A stretch of 64,000 nt of DNA. It comes from Vitrella brassicaformis. Taxonomy: Eukaryota > Sar > Vitrellaceae. The notes under the pieces were generated by a model that was given only the letters and a program-made list of their open reading frames with translations, searched no databases and had not been told where the DNA came from. The stretch covers positions 1 to 64,000 of the forward strand of contig CDMY01000954.1 of NCBI GenBank assembly GCA_001179505.1. Direction: 5' to 3'. Position numbers and translations under genes: made by a program. Position 1 is the first letter of the stretch, and each line of letters begins with the position of its first letter. Shown here piece by piece: positions 1 to 12,188 of the stretch.

Positions 1-891
1 ACCATCCGCCACGCCCTCACCAAGAGCAAGCAGCAGCAGGACGTCGCCCACAAAACCAAGAGGGAGGCCGCCCTGCCGCACATCGACCGCCGGCGCCATT
101 GCGTCCTCTCCCGCAGCGCCGAATACAAGACGTCCGGCTGGCTGACCACCCTCCCATCGACAGACAACAACACTGGTCTTGATGCTGCGGAGTTTCGAGA
201 TGCCCTCAACATGCGATACGGCCGTCACCCCCCTAACCAGCCCCTCACCGTCGACCATGCGCTGTGCTGCAAGCGGTACGGCCTGGTGATTCGTCGCCAC
301 AACGAGCTGCGGGACACTTTTGCCGAGCTGATCGGGATGGCGTGGGGGGACGCTGGTGTGCGTCGGGAGGTGGTGTTGAAGGAGGGAGAGGAGGGAGAGG
401 GCGGGGTCAGGGCGGACATCGTCGCTCGGGGCGTGTGGGAGCGGCAGGCGGCTGCGTCGTTCGACATCTGCATCACTGATGTTGACGCACCGTCGTATGC
501 TTCCAAGAACCGATCGACCAAGTCCATCCTGAAGCAGCACGAGACCGCCAAGAAGAAGAAATACCACTCGGCCGTCTGCGACTCCCGCGTGACCTTCTGC
601 CCTCTGGTGGTGACGTGTGACGGTGTGTGGGGACACGATGCCAACGTGTTCATCGCCCACATGGCTCATGCGCTGTTGGAGAAGGAGGGGTGGAAGGGTT
701 GGGGTTCAGTCATGTGTCTGGATGGATTCGCTCTCGCTTGTCTATCGCCCTCGCGCATGCGACTAGCTACTGTCTGCGTGGGGGAGGGAGGGGAGGGTTT
801 GCGGGACTGGGGTGTGCTGATGGGGCGGGGATCCATCCCTCCTCCCCGTGAGCGTTTGACTCTGCGTGCTCATGGGACTGTATGTTTATGA
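1..891 (+). mobile_element. C-terminal fragment of a LINE-like retroelement ORF, frameshifted
   Basis: Frame 1 is open from base 1 to the TGA at 889-891, so the ORF enters from outside the window. It shows the pattern I recognise from the C-terminal tail of reverse-transcriptase-type ORFs in algal genomes: a GWLTTLP..EFRDALNMRYG segment, then H-A-L-C-C-K-R-Y-G-L-V with RRHNELRD, then RADIVARG.W, an ITDVDA segment and a KKKKYH segment. The family usually continues with an R-S-RLSIAxAxATSYCLRG motif. Here that motif is read only in frame 3 (about 735-790), while frame 1 runs on into unrelated residues. A frameshift near 715-735 has therefore broken the ORF. The reverse-transcriptase core, if present, lies upstream of the window. 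Family assignment is from memory of the pattern; no search was run. Confidence 0.6.
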
Positions 892-1624
892 GTATTACGG
901 ACACACAGACGAGTGTTACGGTTAATGCAAGTTTCCCGTCAAGAGATCAGATCTTCGTTTGGAAGCGTTTGTCGTCGGTCAGGCACGCATCAATCATGCT
1001 GTCCACGCACATAGTTTGGGACAGCAATGCATATAAGGCGTGGTGAGATGGTGTCTGTACACTTCATGTACACACAACGGAACACAACGCGAGACACGTT
1101 CACCACAGAAAACACCGTCCCCCTCTACAGTACCTCAGTGCCATGCTTAGGTCTCTTTAGGTTGTTCTGTCCATCTCCCGACGGGCACTATCGCAGGAAA
1201 GAAGCCCTTGCGCGACGTGGTCACAGGTCACGGAGCTACAACACAGAGAGATGAACAAGTCCTCTCTGTCAAGAGAATGGAGAGAATGCACACATGCACG
1301 GACCAGCTGACGGCCATCCCCGTCACATAAGATCAGCCCACCCTCGTACCAGTGGGTTGTCTAGCATGACGAGAGCGTTCCCGAAGCGGGATCAGACGAA
1401 ATCTCGGCTGCAAGACACACCTCAACTCGACCACAATGGCTCTCTTCTCCGTCTTTTCGCCTCATTTCATCTCATCTCGTCTCATCTCATCTCATCTCTC
1501 TCTATCTCTCTCTGGTAGGCAAGTGCCACGTGCTCACCATCACATTCCAGATGAACCAACAAGCATCCCGCCCGCTAGAAAACGAGAGAACACCCACACA
1601 CAGTGGTCGCCATGACAGGTCATT
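892..1624. other. Gene-free stretch with a TCATC-rich simple repeat
   Basis: No ORF here shows recognisable domains or an exon-like splice pattern. The stretch contains a TCATC/TCTC simple repeat at about 1461-1515 and otherwise looks like unconstrained spacer between the retroelement fragment and the 3' end of the minus-strand RING gene. Confidence 0.5.
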
Positions 1625-2286
1625 CTACGACGACCCAGCAGCAGCAGCAGCAGCAGCAGAGTGAGAAGGCTCGCCTGACGCCCCAGGTTGCTGGTCTCCC
1701 TGCCCCGGAGTGTCCATCACAGCGGTGATGATGTCGTCAAAGTCATCATTGGGCACCGGTGTCCTGCAGAAGGGGCACCTCCGCGAGAAGGGTTCGGGGT
1801 GGGGGTCATCCGGAGTCGGCACACGCGCGGGCTGATCACACAACACACGAGATGAGACTATCTGTGCAGCAGGCATCCTCTTTGTCAATGCATCCGTACT
1901 TGTCTTTGTCTCTGTAGTGCCCGCACACACGCAGAGCAGATGTCGTTGAGGCAGCAGATGGTCCGCATCCGTATCTTGTACGGGACGTTGTACGTGTCTA
2001 CACATATCGGGCACTGAGAGGGCGACAGGTCGGTCCGATCAGGGGACACTGGTGCCGGTGCACTGACACAAGCAAGACAGAGACCATTCCAACTGTGGTC
2101 GGTCATCCCCCAGGCCCCCCACGCCCACCTGTCGTCCACATCAGCAGGGGCAGCTTGCCGGGGTGCCTCCAGTGCAGCACCAGCAGGTGCTGATGGCCTC
2201 CCTCCCTCATTCACGCGCCATCGTCTTCGCCGGGGAGGAGGCGCACTGAAGAGAACACACACACCAAACAGCACAGTGAATGGCAC
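1625..2286 (-). CDS. RING-type zinc-finger protein, two exons visible
   Basis: The exon nearer the 5' end (2286 down to 1900) carries CPIC, then CCLNDICSACVRAL. The second exon (1861 to 1625) carries RRCPFCRTPV. Together these give the Cys pairs of a RING or U-box-like finger, so a role as a ubiquitin E3 ligase is likely from family knowledge. The two exons join in phase 0 across a 38-nt intron (1899-1862, GTACGG to CACAG), which also removes an in-frame TGA. The C-terminus is acidic and then poly-Ala. The start is uncertain: a pyrimidine-rich CTTCAG near 2249 looks like an acceptor, so the true first exon may lie further upstream and the Met at 2286 may be intronic. The finger lacks a clear His in the usual middle position, so the exact subclass is open. 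Confidence 0.5.
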
Positions 2287-2508
2287 GCCGTCGTCTGGTG
2301 TGATTGATGTGGTTGCTACCCGTCAGGTGTGTCTTGGAGCATCTCTCATTGTCGAGAAAGTGATAGCGTCGTCCCGCACCATGAACTGTGCCTTTGCCCT
2401 TTCGGAAATCCAGGAGGGAGATCGACTGCGAGCTGAGGTTGGAAAGGAAGGGAGGAAGGAAGGAAGGAGATCTGCGTGTGGATAAGAGGCTGAGCTACAG
2501 CGGTGAAC

Positions 2509-4175
2509 ATGCAGAAGAGCACCGAGTCGAGTCTGCTGTCCGAGCCAGCAGATCTGGCAACAGGCAGCACAGGCCCTCCATCGACGCAGCTGGTGGCCTC
2601 GGTGGAGGAAGATACCGACATCCGTGCCTTCCTGAGTGACGACAATGCAGTCATCCAGTTTGACCAGCTGGCGGATCCCCTCCTCAATGGCCACCATGCG
2701 CACCCCAAGACAAAGAAGGAACGAAGGCGCCAGCGTTACCGTGCGCTCGAGGGAGCATTGCTGTGTACAGGTACTGCGCGCAGACAGACTTTCCAGCACA
2801 CACGAAGGTTGGGTGTTTATTATCTGTGCGTGTGGCTGTGTTACACCCACCCAGCGAGTACCGCCTGTTTCGCGGGTTCAAGTCTGTTCGTCAAGATCGA
2901 GGCTGAGAAGGGCTTCGGTGCGGCAGAGCTGCTCTTCGTTCGATGCCTCTTGCAGGTCAGACAAACCCAACCACTTTCCATGGGCACTGCCGTGCACCAG
3001 GTGACTGTCGGTCGGTCCGTCGGGTGTGGTGTGTGTCTGTGCGCGCGTGTGTGTGCGAGCAGTTTGCCTTTACAGGTTCGTCGTGTTACTTTCTCCGTGT
3101 GGGTTTCTGTCCGGCGGGCACGTCCAGGGCCGTCAAGTGGGGCGTGCTGGCCAGGGGTCTGGTCGACTGCGTCGGTCTGGCACTGTTCTACTTCGGCATC
3201 ACACAACTGCAACTCGCATATGCAACAGGTACCAGATGGATGGATGGATGACCCACGTCTGGCTGTGATGCCTTGACGCATCCGTGTGTTTGTGTATCTG
3301 TGTGCACTGCAGTGCTCTTCTTCACGGCGCCAGTGTGGGCGGGTCTGATCGGCAAGTTCTGGCTAAATGAGCCCTACGGCCTGATCGACTTCATCGGATC
3401 TCTCGGCTCCATCATCGGCGTCCTCATGGCGTCCTGGGGCAGTCTGCACTTCGATCGCGTGACGCCCATACAGCTTCTGAGCGCTGCGCTGGTGCTGCTG
3501 GGCGCTGTGTTCCAGGGCGCCACCTGCTGCATCATACGCAAAGTCGGATCGGACGCCCACTTCATGTAAGCCAAGGAGAGAGAGAGAGAGGGAGAGAGAG
3601 AGGAGAGCATGTGCATTGGTGCATCTGGTATTGTGTTGTGGTCTATCGGTTATGCAGGCAGATGGTGAACAGTTTCTCTCTGTCCGGTCTCCTCTTGTCG
3701 CCCTTCCTGACCATACTGCCGGGCCAGGGGTGGGTCAACCCGGCAACCCAGGGATGGGACTGCTGGCTCAACCTGTTCCTCATCGCAGCGTTTGCCACCG
3801 CAGCGGGCATACTCGTCAACATCGGCGCACAGCTGGTCAAGGCATCTGTGGCGGTCGTATGCCGTTCGCTGGACGTTGTTTTCGCCCTCATTCTACAGGT
3901 TAGCGAGTTAGGCAGGCAGGCAGGCAGGCAACGATTGGCAGATCTGCCGGCATGTGGCTCGCGCGTTGCAGGTGATATTTCTACATGTGGTGCCTGACAC
4001 AGTGGCGATTGTTGGATGCTGTGTGCTGTTCCTGTCGGTCGCGGTGAGCGCTATCAAGGCGCACCATGACGTGCTGAGGCGAGGGAGCATTGTATCCATC
4101 CTGCACTCGCCGAGCGTCATCTCTGCGTGTCCGAGCACATTCGGATCGGCTTTCACCACACCCAGGGCAACATGA
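2509..4175 (+). CDS. Drug/metabolite transporter (EamA / SLC35G-like) membrane protein
   Basis: Six exons (about 2509-2770, 2855-2955, 3063-3228, 3313-3565, 3658-3898, 3972-4175) join in phase to give about 407 residues. After a hydrophilic N-terminal region of about 85 residues come roughly ten hydrophobic segments in two EamA-like halves. Recognisable stretches are SSLFVKIAE-like, AAELLFVRCLLQ, FYFGITQLQLAYAT followed by VLFFTAPVWAGLIG, and a second half with LFLIAAFATAAGILVNIGAQ. This order fits the SLC35G branch of the DMT superfamily, which are multi-spanning transporters of organic solutes; the substrate cannot be told. The ATG at 2509 is chosen because the upstream in-frame codon at 2503 is GTG. 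The third exon is taken from the acceptor at 3062 because it alone keeps frame. Confidence 0.8.
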
Positions 4176-4796
4176 CCTACCTAGTGACACATTGACTGAC
4201 TTTATCGGTCTTTTTCCATTCATGCAATCAAATGCACTATGATGAGAGATCTGTTTCTGGATATACATTCAATTCAGGTCTGATGCCTCCTGCACGCTGC
4301 CTCGTGTGGCTGATGAGACGTGCGCGTGTGTGAATGTGTGTGTGTGTGTGTAGGAAAGAGAATGAGCATGACTGAGGTGAGGCGTCTGTTTTTCGTCTCG
4401 TGAGCCTCCTGTGTGTGCCAATTACATCGACCATACCAACACATCACATCCGACTGTGCGTGTGCACATGTCCTACATTTCGTGTTATTCGTGTTGTACG
4501 TTTTGGACCTGCCTGTGCGTCTGTGCGTGTGATGTTTTACCGAACGTTTTGCTGCCTCTCTCTCGTGCCTGCCTGCCTGCCTGCCTACGTGTATGTCGGA
4601 CTGACGCATGCGATGCATGACACAGAGAGGAAGCTGCCATGTAATCGATGTGTCATCGGCCAGACTCATGCCATCAACCATTTATTTCGAGTCGGTCTCT
4701 CCAACATCCACCCTCCCAGACCCATGCGAATTGCATCGTCTCAATGCAATCAATCAGCAACCACACCAACGACAGGCAAACGGGCAAACATGCCGG
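4176..4796. other. Intergenic spacer with short simple repeats
   Basis: This lies between the convergent ends of the transporter (+) and the plastid-protein gene (-). It holds a TG run near 4335-4351 and a short GCCT repeat near 4566-4587. No exon-like ORF with a recognisable product was seen on either strand. Confidence 0.5.
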
Positions 4797-5536
4797 CTAG
4801 TAGAACCCCCCTCCGCTTCTCTTCTCTTTCTCCAAATCTCGATTGGCCTTGTTGATGGCGAAATACAAGAGAAAAGCCGATGCCGGGAGCGAAGAAAGCA
4901 TCACGGCCCAGGTGCCGCCGACGCCAAGTACCGGGCCGGCCGTGCGGAACTTCTCCGGGTAGAAGAGCTCGTATAAGCAGCCGATGAAGGCGATGGACGT
5001 GATGACGCATGTGAGGAGAGCCACGGGGACGGGGAGAGGGAAGTCCAGCCATGACTTGTCGTCTTGTGCGCTATTCTGGGCTTGGTCCTGCTGCGTCCTC
5101 TGGAACACTGCCAATACACACACACAGATGAATGATTGCCTTGCTGCTGAAAAGACCCCTTCGCGGCCCTCCGTCCCTCCCTCCCTCTGTTGCTTGATGT
5201 CTTACTGGCAATGTTTTCCTGCATGGCTCTGTTCTCAATCTCCTTGGCGGACAGGCCATCGACGTCCCTCGCCTTCCGAAGCATCTCAACAGTGGACGGC
5301 TCCTCATCGCCGCCCTTGGCAGAATCTGAAGAAGACGCCTTCTCGGCCGTGTCCACAGCTGATGCTGGCTTGTCAGAGCTGCTGGATTCAGACATGAGGG
5401 CAGTCCGCCATCGTGAGAGAGTAAGATGCCTGCTGCTGCCGGTCCGTACGAGGGCTGCTGGTGAGAAAGAAGGCGTGAATGCAGCAATGGACTCGCAGAT
5501 CAGAGCCACCAGCACACCGGCATAACACAGCTTCAT
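4797..5536 (-). CDS. Predicted plastid-targeted two-TM protein of unknown function
   Basis: Two exons (5536-5206 and 5107-4797, intron 5205-5108 starting GTAAGA) join in phase 1 to give about 213 residues. The N-terminus is a clear signal peptide (MKLCYAGVLVALICESIAAF) ending in A-A-F, followed by a Ser/Thr/Arg-rich stretch without acidic residues. That is the bipartite leader (signal peptide, Phe at the +1 site, transit peptide) of complex red-algal-derived plastids. The mature part is a Ser/Asp/Glu-rich linker, a Lys/Glu/Arg segment, and a C-terminal domain with two hydrophobic helices (PVPVALLTCVITSIAFIGCL and a VMLSSLPASAFLLYFA segment) ending in a charged tail. I do not recognise the family. 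It shares a 164-bp head-to-head region with the FAD oxidoreductase gene. Confidence 0.7.
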
Positions 5537-5700
5537 TAGCAGACCACTTCACTTTGTGAAATGGGTCAAAAGGCTTGCAGCAGGCTCGTTCGCGTCGAGG
5601 AGGGAAGGGAGAGGCCGCCAGCGTCTGCGAGCTTAGCTTTTGCAGGTTTTTTTGAACCCTTCGGCGAGTTGGGACGGAAGCGGCTTCCAAGTTCGGCGTC
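5537..5700. promoter_or_regulatory. Short divergent intergenic region, likely bidirectional promoter
   Basis: Only 164 bp separate the start codons of the plastid-targeted protein (-) and the FAD oxidoreductase (+), so both core promoters must lie here or inside the genes. No TATA-like box was identified with confidence. Confidence 0.45.
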
Positions 5701-7583
5701 ATGTGGTCCAAGCTGTGCACGTCGGCTGCTTTTGGCGGTACTTGCGCGGCAGCTACCTTCTACCTCTCCTCATCTCGCCATCAGCCGGCCCGTTCGCAGA
5801 GCGCAGCAAGGGACGCAATCGCCAGGCGCCAGGCAATCATCGTTGGCGGAGGCGTGGTGGGCATATCGACGGCCTATCAGCTGTCCAAGAGGGGCTTTGA
5901 CGTGTCGGTGATCGAGGCGGCGCCATTGCTCACGGCAGCTGATGGATCTGCCAGTGCTGTGTCGGCAGGAGGCATGCAGCGCGTGAACGTCATCATGGGA
6001 CCAAAGGAATGGGCCAAGACTGTGCAGATGTTCATCAAAAGCGGCATCACTGACCGCCTGGCAGCGGCCCCGACACAGATACGGCACTACTTTGCTGGTG
6101 CTCAAGGAAGGGAGGAGACTGCCCGCAAGGAGAAGGAGGCCTTTGAGAAGGCTCTGGTGGACCCAGCGGCCAACTTGAAGCGTCTGCAGGAGCCCTTCAA
6201 CTTCTTTCGGCTGCGTTCACGCGCTCTGTGGGACCCTCACTTCTACTGGTGGCTGACGCAGTTCACGGCCACAAGCTTCCTGCCCTTGGAGAGGCTCAAG
6301 ACGCGCCAGAAGGACATGCTCAGCTTCACCGAGTGGGCCATCGACCTCACCTCACACGCCATCCACAAGGAGCACCTGAACGTCGGCCACGCGAGCACCG
6401 GCGCTGCGTTCGTCATCTACACGCCAGACGAGCTCGAGAAGGCCCGCCAGGAGGTGGCGGCGCATCCGCAGGGATTCGCCAAGGCGTCCAAGGAGCCGCG
6501 GACCGTCATGGAGCTCAACAAGGTGGCCAGTAGGGAGCCATGCCTGCGACAGATGGTCTTCGAGCCGGCGGGGGCGCTCGTCGAGACCGAGTCGCGCATG
6601 GGCGACAGCCGAAGGTTCACTCAGCAGCTGGGCCAGGTGTGCGTGGAGAAGATGGGCAGGGACGCCAGCCACGCAGGCGGCAAAGTGACTGTCAAGACCG
6701 ACACACGGGTGAGTGAGCAGTGGCACGTAGACTACTGTCAGTGCACAAGTCACATGTCACACGATCGCTGCTCATTCTGTGCGTCATCCATTCGTTGTCT
6801 GTGATGCTTGTCCGTTTTTTGTAGGTGATGGGCTTTGTCACGTCAGGGAGTGTGTGGAACGGCAATCTGGAGGTCAAGACGATCAAGACCAACGAGGGCG
6901 ACATCGATGTCGACGAGCATACACCCGTCGTCATCGCTGCCGGCGGCTGGACGGCCCGCCTCTTCGCCAAGCTTGGCCTGTACGCGCCCGTGTACCCGAT
7001 GAAGGGCTACAGCCTGATCATCGACCTGCCGCCGAAGGAGTCGCCAGCGCGGCCGCCCGAGTCGGCTTTGCCTCAGGGCATCGTCATCAGCCCCGACAAG
7101 GTCCTCTACTTCTCCCGTCTGGGCGACCAGCTGCGCATCGCCAGCATGGGAGAGTTTGCCGGCTGGAACTCCAGGCCCGACAGGCAGGTGGTGCACGCAC
7201 TCAAGGAGCGGGCCGTGCTCTTCTTCCCAAAGCTGCGCAAACTCGTGGACGAGGCACACTGTCGGACGGGCTTCAGGCCATTCGTGTCGGATGGCGTGAT
7301 TTTGACGGGCCATGTGCCGTCGACGCGCAATGTGTATGTGAATGTGGGTCCGGGCTTCAACGGGTGGAAGACGTGCATCGGGGCGGGAGAGCTCATCGCA
7401 CGGGAGGCAGACAGGAGGACGGGCGGAGGCAAGCCAGAGGGAGAGGGTCAAGGCAAGGAGGAGCCAGCTCTGTCGTTTGACCCCGCATCTTTTTCGCCGG
7501 TGGGTCGGGTGGTGCCCTCCTTCTGCCTGGCGCCCATAGCGTCATATCTGTGGTCGTTCGACAAAAAAGACACCCTGATGTAG
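5701..7583 (+). CDS. FAD-dependent oxidoreductase, DAO / DadA-like
   Basis: Two exons (5701-6708 and 6825-7583, intron GTGAGT to GTAG, phase 0) give about 588 residues. After a hydrophobic N-terminal anchor or leader (about residues 8-26) comes the dinucleotide-binding Rossmann fold AIIVGGGVVGISTAYQLSKR ending in an acidic VIE strand. The second exon carries VVIAAGGWTARL, a P-M-KGYSLIID segment typical of the DadA branch, and a C-terminal GPGFNGWKTCIGAGELIA segment that closes over the flavin. Members of this family oxidise amines or D-amino acids with FAD. The middle region (about residues 130-330) is longer and more charged than in bacterial DadA, so the substrate is open. The leader could send it to an organelle or membrane. 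Confidence 0.85.
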
Positions 7584-7955
7584 CACGTCAAGTTTGTGTG
7601 AATGATGTGATGTGTCACTATCGTGAGGCCGCCGTGTGGGTGAGCAAGTGGTCATTGACATGAGCAGTGAAGTGATGCGTGTGACGTGCCATGCATTGCG
7701 TGAATGTGCTGTAACAGCTATTTATTCGTCTCTCTCTGTTTGTGTGAGGACATGCATATGCATCATGTGTCTGCGTTGGCGTGAACACTCACTTGGTGGC
7801 GTTGTATCGAAGCAAACGCTTGGACGCGATCGGATACATTTTCACATTTACGCTTTGGCTCGCTTCTTCGCTTGCTTTTCTCATTCCGTGTTTGAAAAAC
7901 GCTTTTCTCTGAGTCTCTCTCACTTGCTCTTCTTTGAGGACAGTCACAAGCGGCG
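7584..7955. other. Intergenic / 5' flank of the CCp3/PSLAP-like gene
   Basis: An AT-richer stretch (about 7830-7940) precedes the ATG at 7956. It contains no recognisable gene; the ORFs on both strands are low-complexity. Confidence 0.5.
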
Positions 7956-9739
7956 ATGATGACTCGCGTGCGGCGTGTTTGGCTCATCACTCTGCTGGCG
8001 GTGCTTGTCACTAGTGCGGCTGCCCAAGAGGCCGAGGAGGAGGGACGTGAGTGGTGAGTCAACTAAGCTCAACACTCACTCAGTCAGTCACTCACACACT
8101 CTTTCACCACACAGGTGTGAGGCTTCGGCTGAGGAGGGTTCACCTGGCTGGGGCTTCTGCGCGTCTGACGGTGGCAATCCCGTGACCATCGAGGTCAAGG
8201 CGGTGAGTGGCCCGAACCTCGACCCTTCCAGTGACGTGTTCGTCAAGCTCGTTGGCACCGAAGGAACAACACAAGACATCCGAATCGCAAGTAAGAATGA
8301 CACACACAATGACAGTCTTTCACTCGGCCGCTCACTGTCTGCCTGTGTGATGGATGTGTGTCAAGGTGAGGAGGGCGGCACCAAGCGTCGGGTGCAGACG
8401 AGTGCGGCTGATGTTGGGCCGCTGGAGGCGGTGATTGTGCGGAGCGACAGCAAAGACAAGGCGGCTCACTGGAGGTGCAAGACCATCACCGTCTTCAGCT
8501 ACTACCGATGGTACCAGTTCGGCTGCACCGACGAACTCTCCGCCGCATCACCATCAGCCGTACGTAACTCATCCCTGCTGTGGCTCTGTCATGGCCATGC
8601 GCACCATATTTGTATGTGTGTTGTGGTCAGGAGTACACGTTGAGTGGGAGTGAGCCCTATGAGGTCACCATCGAAACGGGCGGAGACGACAAAGGTCAGC
8701 CACACACACACAACACAACACAACACATGAGGGAATGAGTGCACTTCCCTCTCTGTCTCTCTCTCTCTCTGTGTGTGCAGCGGGTACCCAGGGCAGCATC
8801 GAGCTGAGCATCATCGGCCAGGGTCGGTCTACCGGCAGCAAGCACCTCAAGACGGGCCTCTTCCCCGGCACGTCTGCTCACGTGCGCATCCGGGCGGCCA
8901 GTGTGGGCAAGATCAAGGCCATCCGCCTCACCAACACGGCAGCAGACGACCCCTGCTTCTGCGACAGTCTCAAGCTCAAGCGCCAGGACGGCAGTGCCGT
9001 GAGCTTCCGCGTGCGGCGATGGATCGGCACACCGTACCCGACGACGGCAGAGGTGGGGCTGGGCGAGGAGGCCGGCGGCGAGCTGCCGCTGATGCACATC
9101 AGCTGCCGGACTCGACTCAACGACCCCATCCTCATCGGTGCCACGAGCAGCACAGAGGGCCCCAACATGATCAAAGTAACCACACCTGCCCGACACACAC
9201 ACACAGATGGATCTCTCTGTGTGTGTCATGCATGTGTTGTGTCTGTCGGTCAGGTTTTGTGTCCGTCCAACTGTCAGGCCGACGAGGCGCAGTTTGTGAT
9301 GGGCTCGGGCGTCCATCCGGCCTCCTCGTCCATCTGCGGTGCGGCCCTCCACGACGGCGTTATGTCGCCCAGCGGAGCCACTCTCATCGTCACGGTCGTC
9401 AAGGACGGCCTCCCAGCATACTACAAGACCGACAACCCCGCCAGCGGCATACTCGCTGAAGAGGTCAGCTGACCAACCACCTCACTCACACACACACATC
9501 CGCCGTGGATGGATGGATGGATGTGTGTTGTTATGTGTGTATGTCTGTCAGTATGTGCCAGGTGCGGGTCAGCAGGAGAGCAGTCCCGAGGCCTTCTATG
9601 TGTACCGCGCCGACAGCATCGATGACATCGACAAGGACGTCCGAGTCGTCGACGCTGACGGACAACTCTCTGCTGTCGGGCGCCTTGAGGTTAGCACCCA
9701 CACCAACCACACGCAGCCGCAGACAATACCTGACTCTGT

Positions 9740-9770
<31 letters not shown>

Positions 9771-12156
9771 CAGGTCCGTCGTGACGGTGTGTGGGGTTCT
9801 GTCTGCGGAGTCGGGACGCTGGGCGAGTTCACGGAGGCGAGTGCCCGGAAGGCGTGTCGGGAGATGGGCTACACACACGGCCTGCTGCCGCCCCGTGGCT
9901 GTCATGACGTCGAAGGGGAGTACTACTGCGCCGAGGCCGGCTATCCCGTGGCCATGGGCGGCATCCACTGCAAGGGCGACGAGGAGAGCTTCCTCAAGTG
10001 CACCTTCGACGACAAGCCCGTCGACCGCTGCGCCAACCACATCTTTGACGTGGCCGTCATGTGCACCAACAACCCGCCCGCCAAGACACCCGCCAAGGGC
10101 ACGCTGCGCATCCTCTCCGCAGCCGGCGCCCCCGCCTGCGAGGGACGACTGGAGGTGAGAGAGCTAGTGAGGTCCTGTCGTGGGTGACATCACACACACA
10201 CATTCATGATATGTCACCCATCTCCATGTGTGTGCGTGTGTGTGTAGGTGTATCTGCCGAGCCGGGACCCGTCCAAGCGGTGGTCGACAGTGTGCGACGA
10301 CAACTGGACGGCCGCGAGTGAGCGCATCGCCTGCATCCAGATGGGCTATGCGGGGGCAGCCAGGGGCGGCGCACACAAAGAAAGCTGCACCGACTACAAA
10401 GGAGTGAACGTCTGCGGACCCGCCAGCACGAGGTCAATACACCACTCACCGACACACAGACAGATGTGTGTGTGTGTGTGTGTGGCATCTGTGTGTGTGT
10501 GGGTTCAGGATTGGTCTGACGAACGTCCTCTGCGACGGCAGCGAATCACAACTCCTCCAATGCCCATACGTAATTACGTGGACATCACACACACACAAGA
10601 CGACACAACACAAGACATGACGACACGAATGCATTCATTTGTGTCTGTCCATCGGTCCATTGATCTGTCAGACGACGGGCAGCGACATCTACTGCTCCCA
10701 CGACGAAGACGTTGTCGTGTCGTGTGAGGGCGACAACGGCGATCCCTCGGGCAGCGGACTGCACCAGAAAGACCCCCCGCCCACATTCGTCCACTACTCC
10801 TTCCCCCCCAAGACAAAACTCACTTGCTCCGACACCATCGCCAGCAAGGTAAGTACACACACACGCAGAGAGAGAGAGAGGGAGTGCATGTGATATGTGA
10901 TTATGTGTGTGTGTTGATGCAGCTTGGCGGCGGTGGGTTGGTGGGCACCACAGTGGTGGCGACGTGTGAGGGTGGGTGCAGTGATGCAGGGGGCCAAGTG
11001 GTGGGGACGCTCATCTACAGCGAGGCCTCCCCTGTCTGCAAGGCTGCCGTCCATGCTGGCGTCATTGGCGACGGCGGCGGCGACGTTACCGTCACCCTCA
11101 CGCATCCCATCAAGCACTACACCGGTCAGTCAGTCTGCCTCACACACACCACCCAAACCACACACTCGTGGACTGTGTGTGTGGATGTGTGTCGTGGATG
11201 CAGGCACTAAGCGAGGCGACATCACTTCTGTGTCGGCCGACGTCGACGGCAGCAAGAGCTTTGTCGTCTCACGCCCGACGCCGAACGTGCTGGCTCGCCT
11301 TGCCGAGCCCAAGCAGCCGCACTATGCCGGCGTGGGCGTCCCCCCTCCCACCACAAGCACAGCCACGATGGCCACGTCCTTCATGGAGGTCAGTGCCACG
11401 TCTGCCGCTGCACCCACCGCTCTGCCGCACCCGCCCGTCTTCTCGTGGTACGCGCCCGTCGGCTGGCACGGATTCAATGGCGACAACTGGATCGACGCCA
11501 GCGAGCTGCCGGGTAGGTACCCTCACCCCGACACAACACACACAGCCAACGACACTCCACTGCCTCATGTGTGTGTGTGTGTGTGTTTGCGTCAGGTGCT
11601 GACAAGGTGCGTGGGCTGACGAGCTTCTCGGTTTCGTGCCGTGTGCGTGTATCGGGCGGCGAGCACACACACCGAGCGATCCTGAGCCACAGCCAGTGCA
11701 ACGGCTTCAGCTTGAGTGTGGGTGAGAACGACGAGCTGGTGTTCGACCAGATCTGCAGCCCATCGCCCGGCGTGACGTCGGGCAGCCGCGTCACAAAGGA
11801 CCAGTGGGTCCACATGGCCGTCACCTACTTCCAACCAGGTCAACCACAATCCACACACACACACACACACACTCACACACACACGTGTCTGTGTGTCCAT
11901 GTGGTTAACTAACCATGCAGAGAAGTATGTGGCCATGTACGTCAACGGCCGTCGAGTGGCGGCCAAGGCCACCGACTTCGACTTCGAGCTGACCACCCGG
12001 CTGGCCATCGGCCGCCTGAGCGATTCGGACAGCGAGTACTTCAGTGGCGACATCACGGCCGTCCACATATACGACTATGTCCTCTCACAAGACGACGTCA
12101 ACAAGGTGACTGACTGACCACACGTGGGAGCGCATCAGCCACATCACATCACACAT

Positions 12157-12188
<32 letters not shown>

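Noticed and set aside
225-662. Minus-strand ORF of 145 codons
   Set aside because: It is the shadow of the retroelement frame, with biased composition and no domain.
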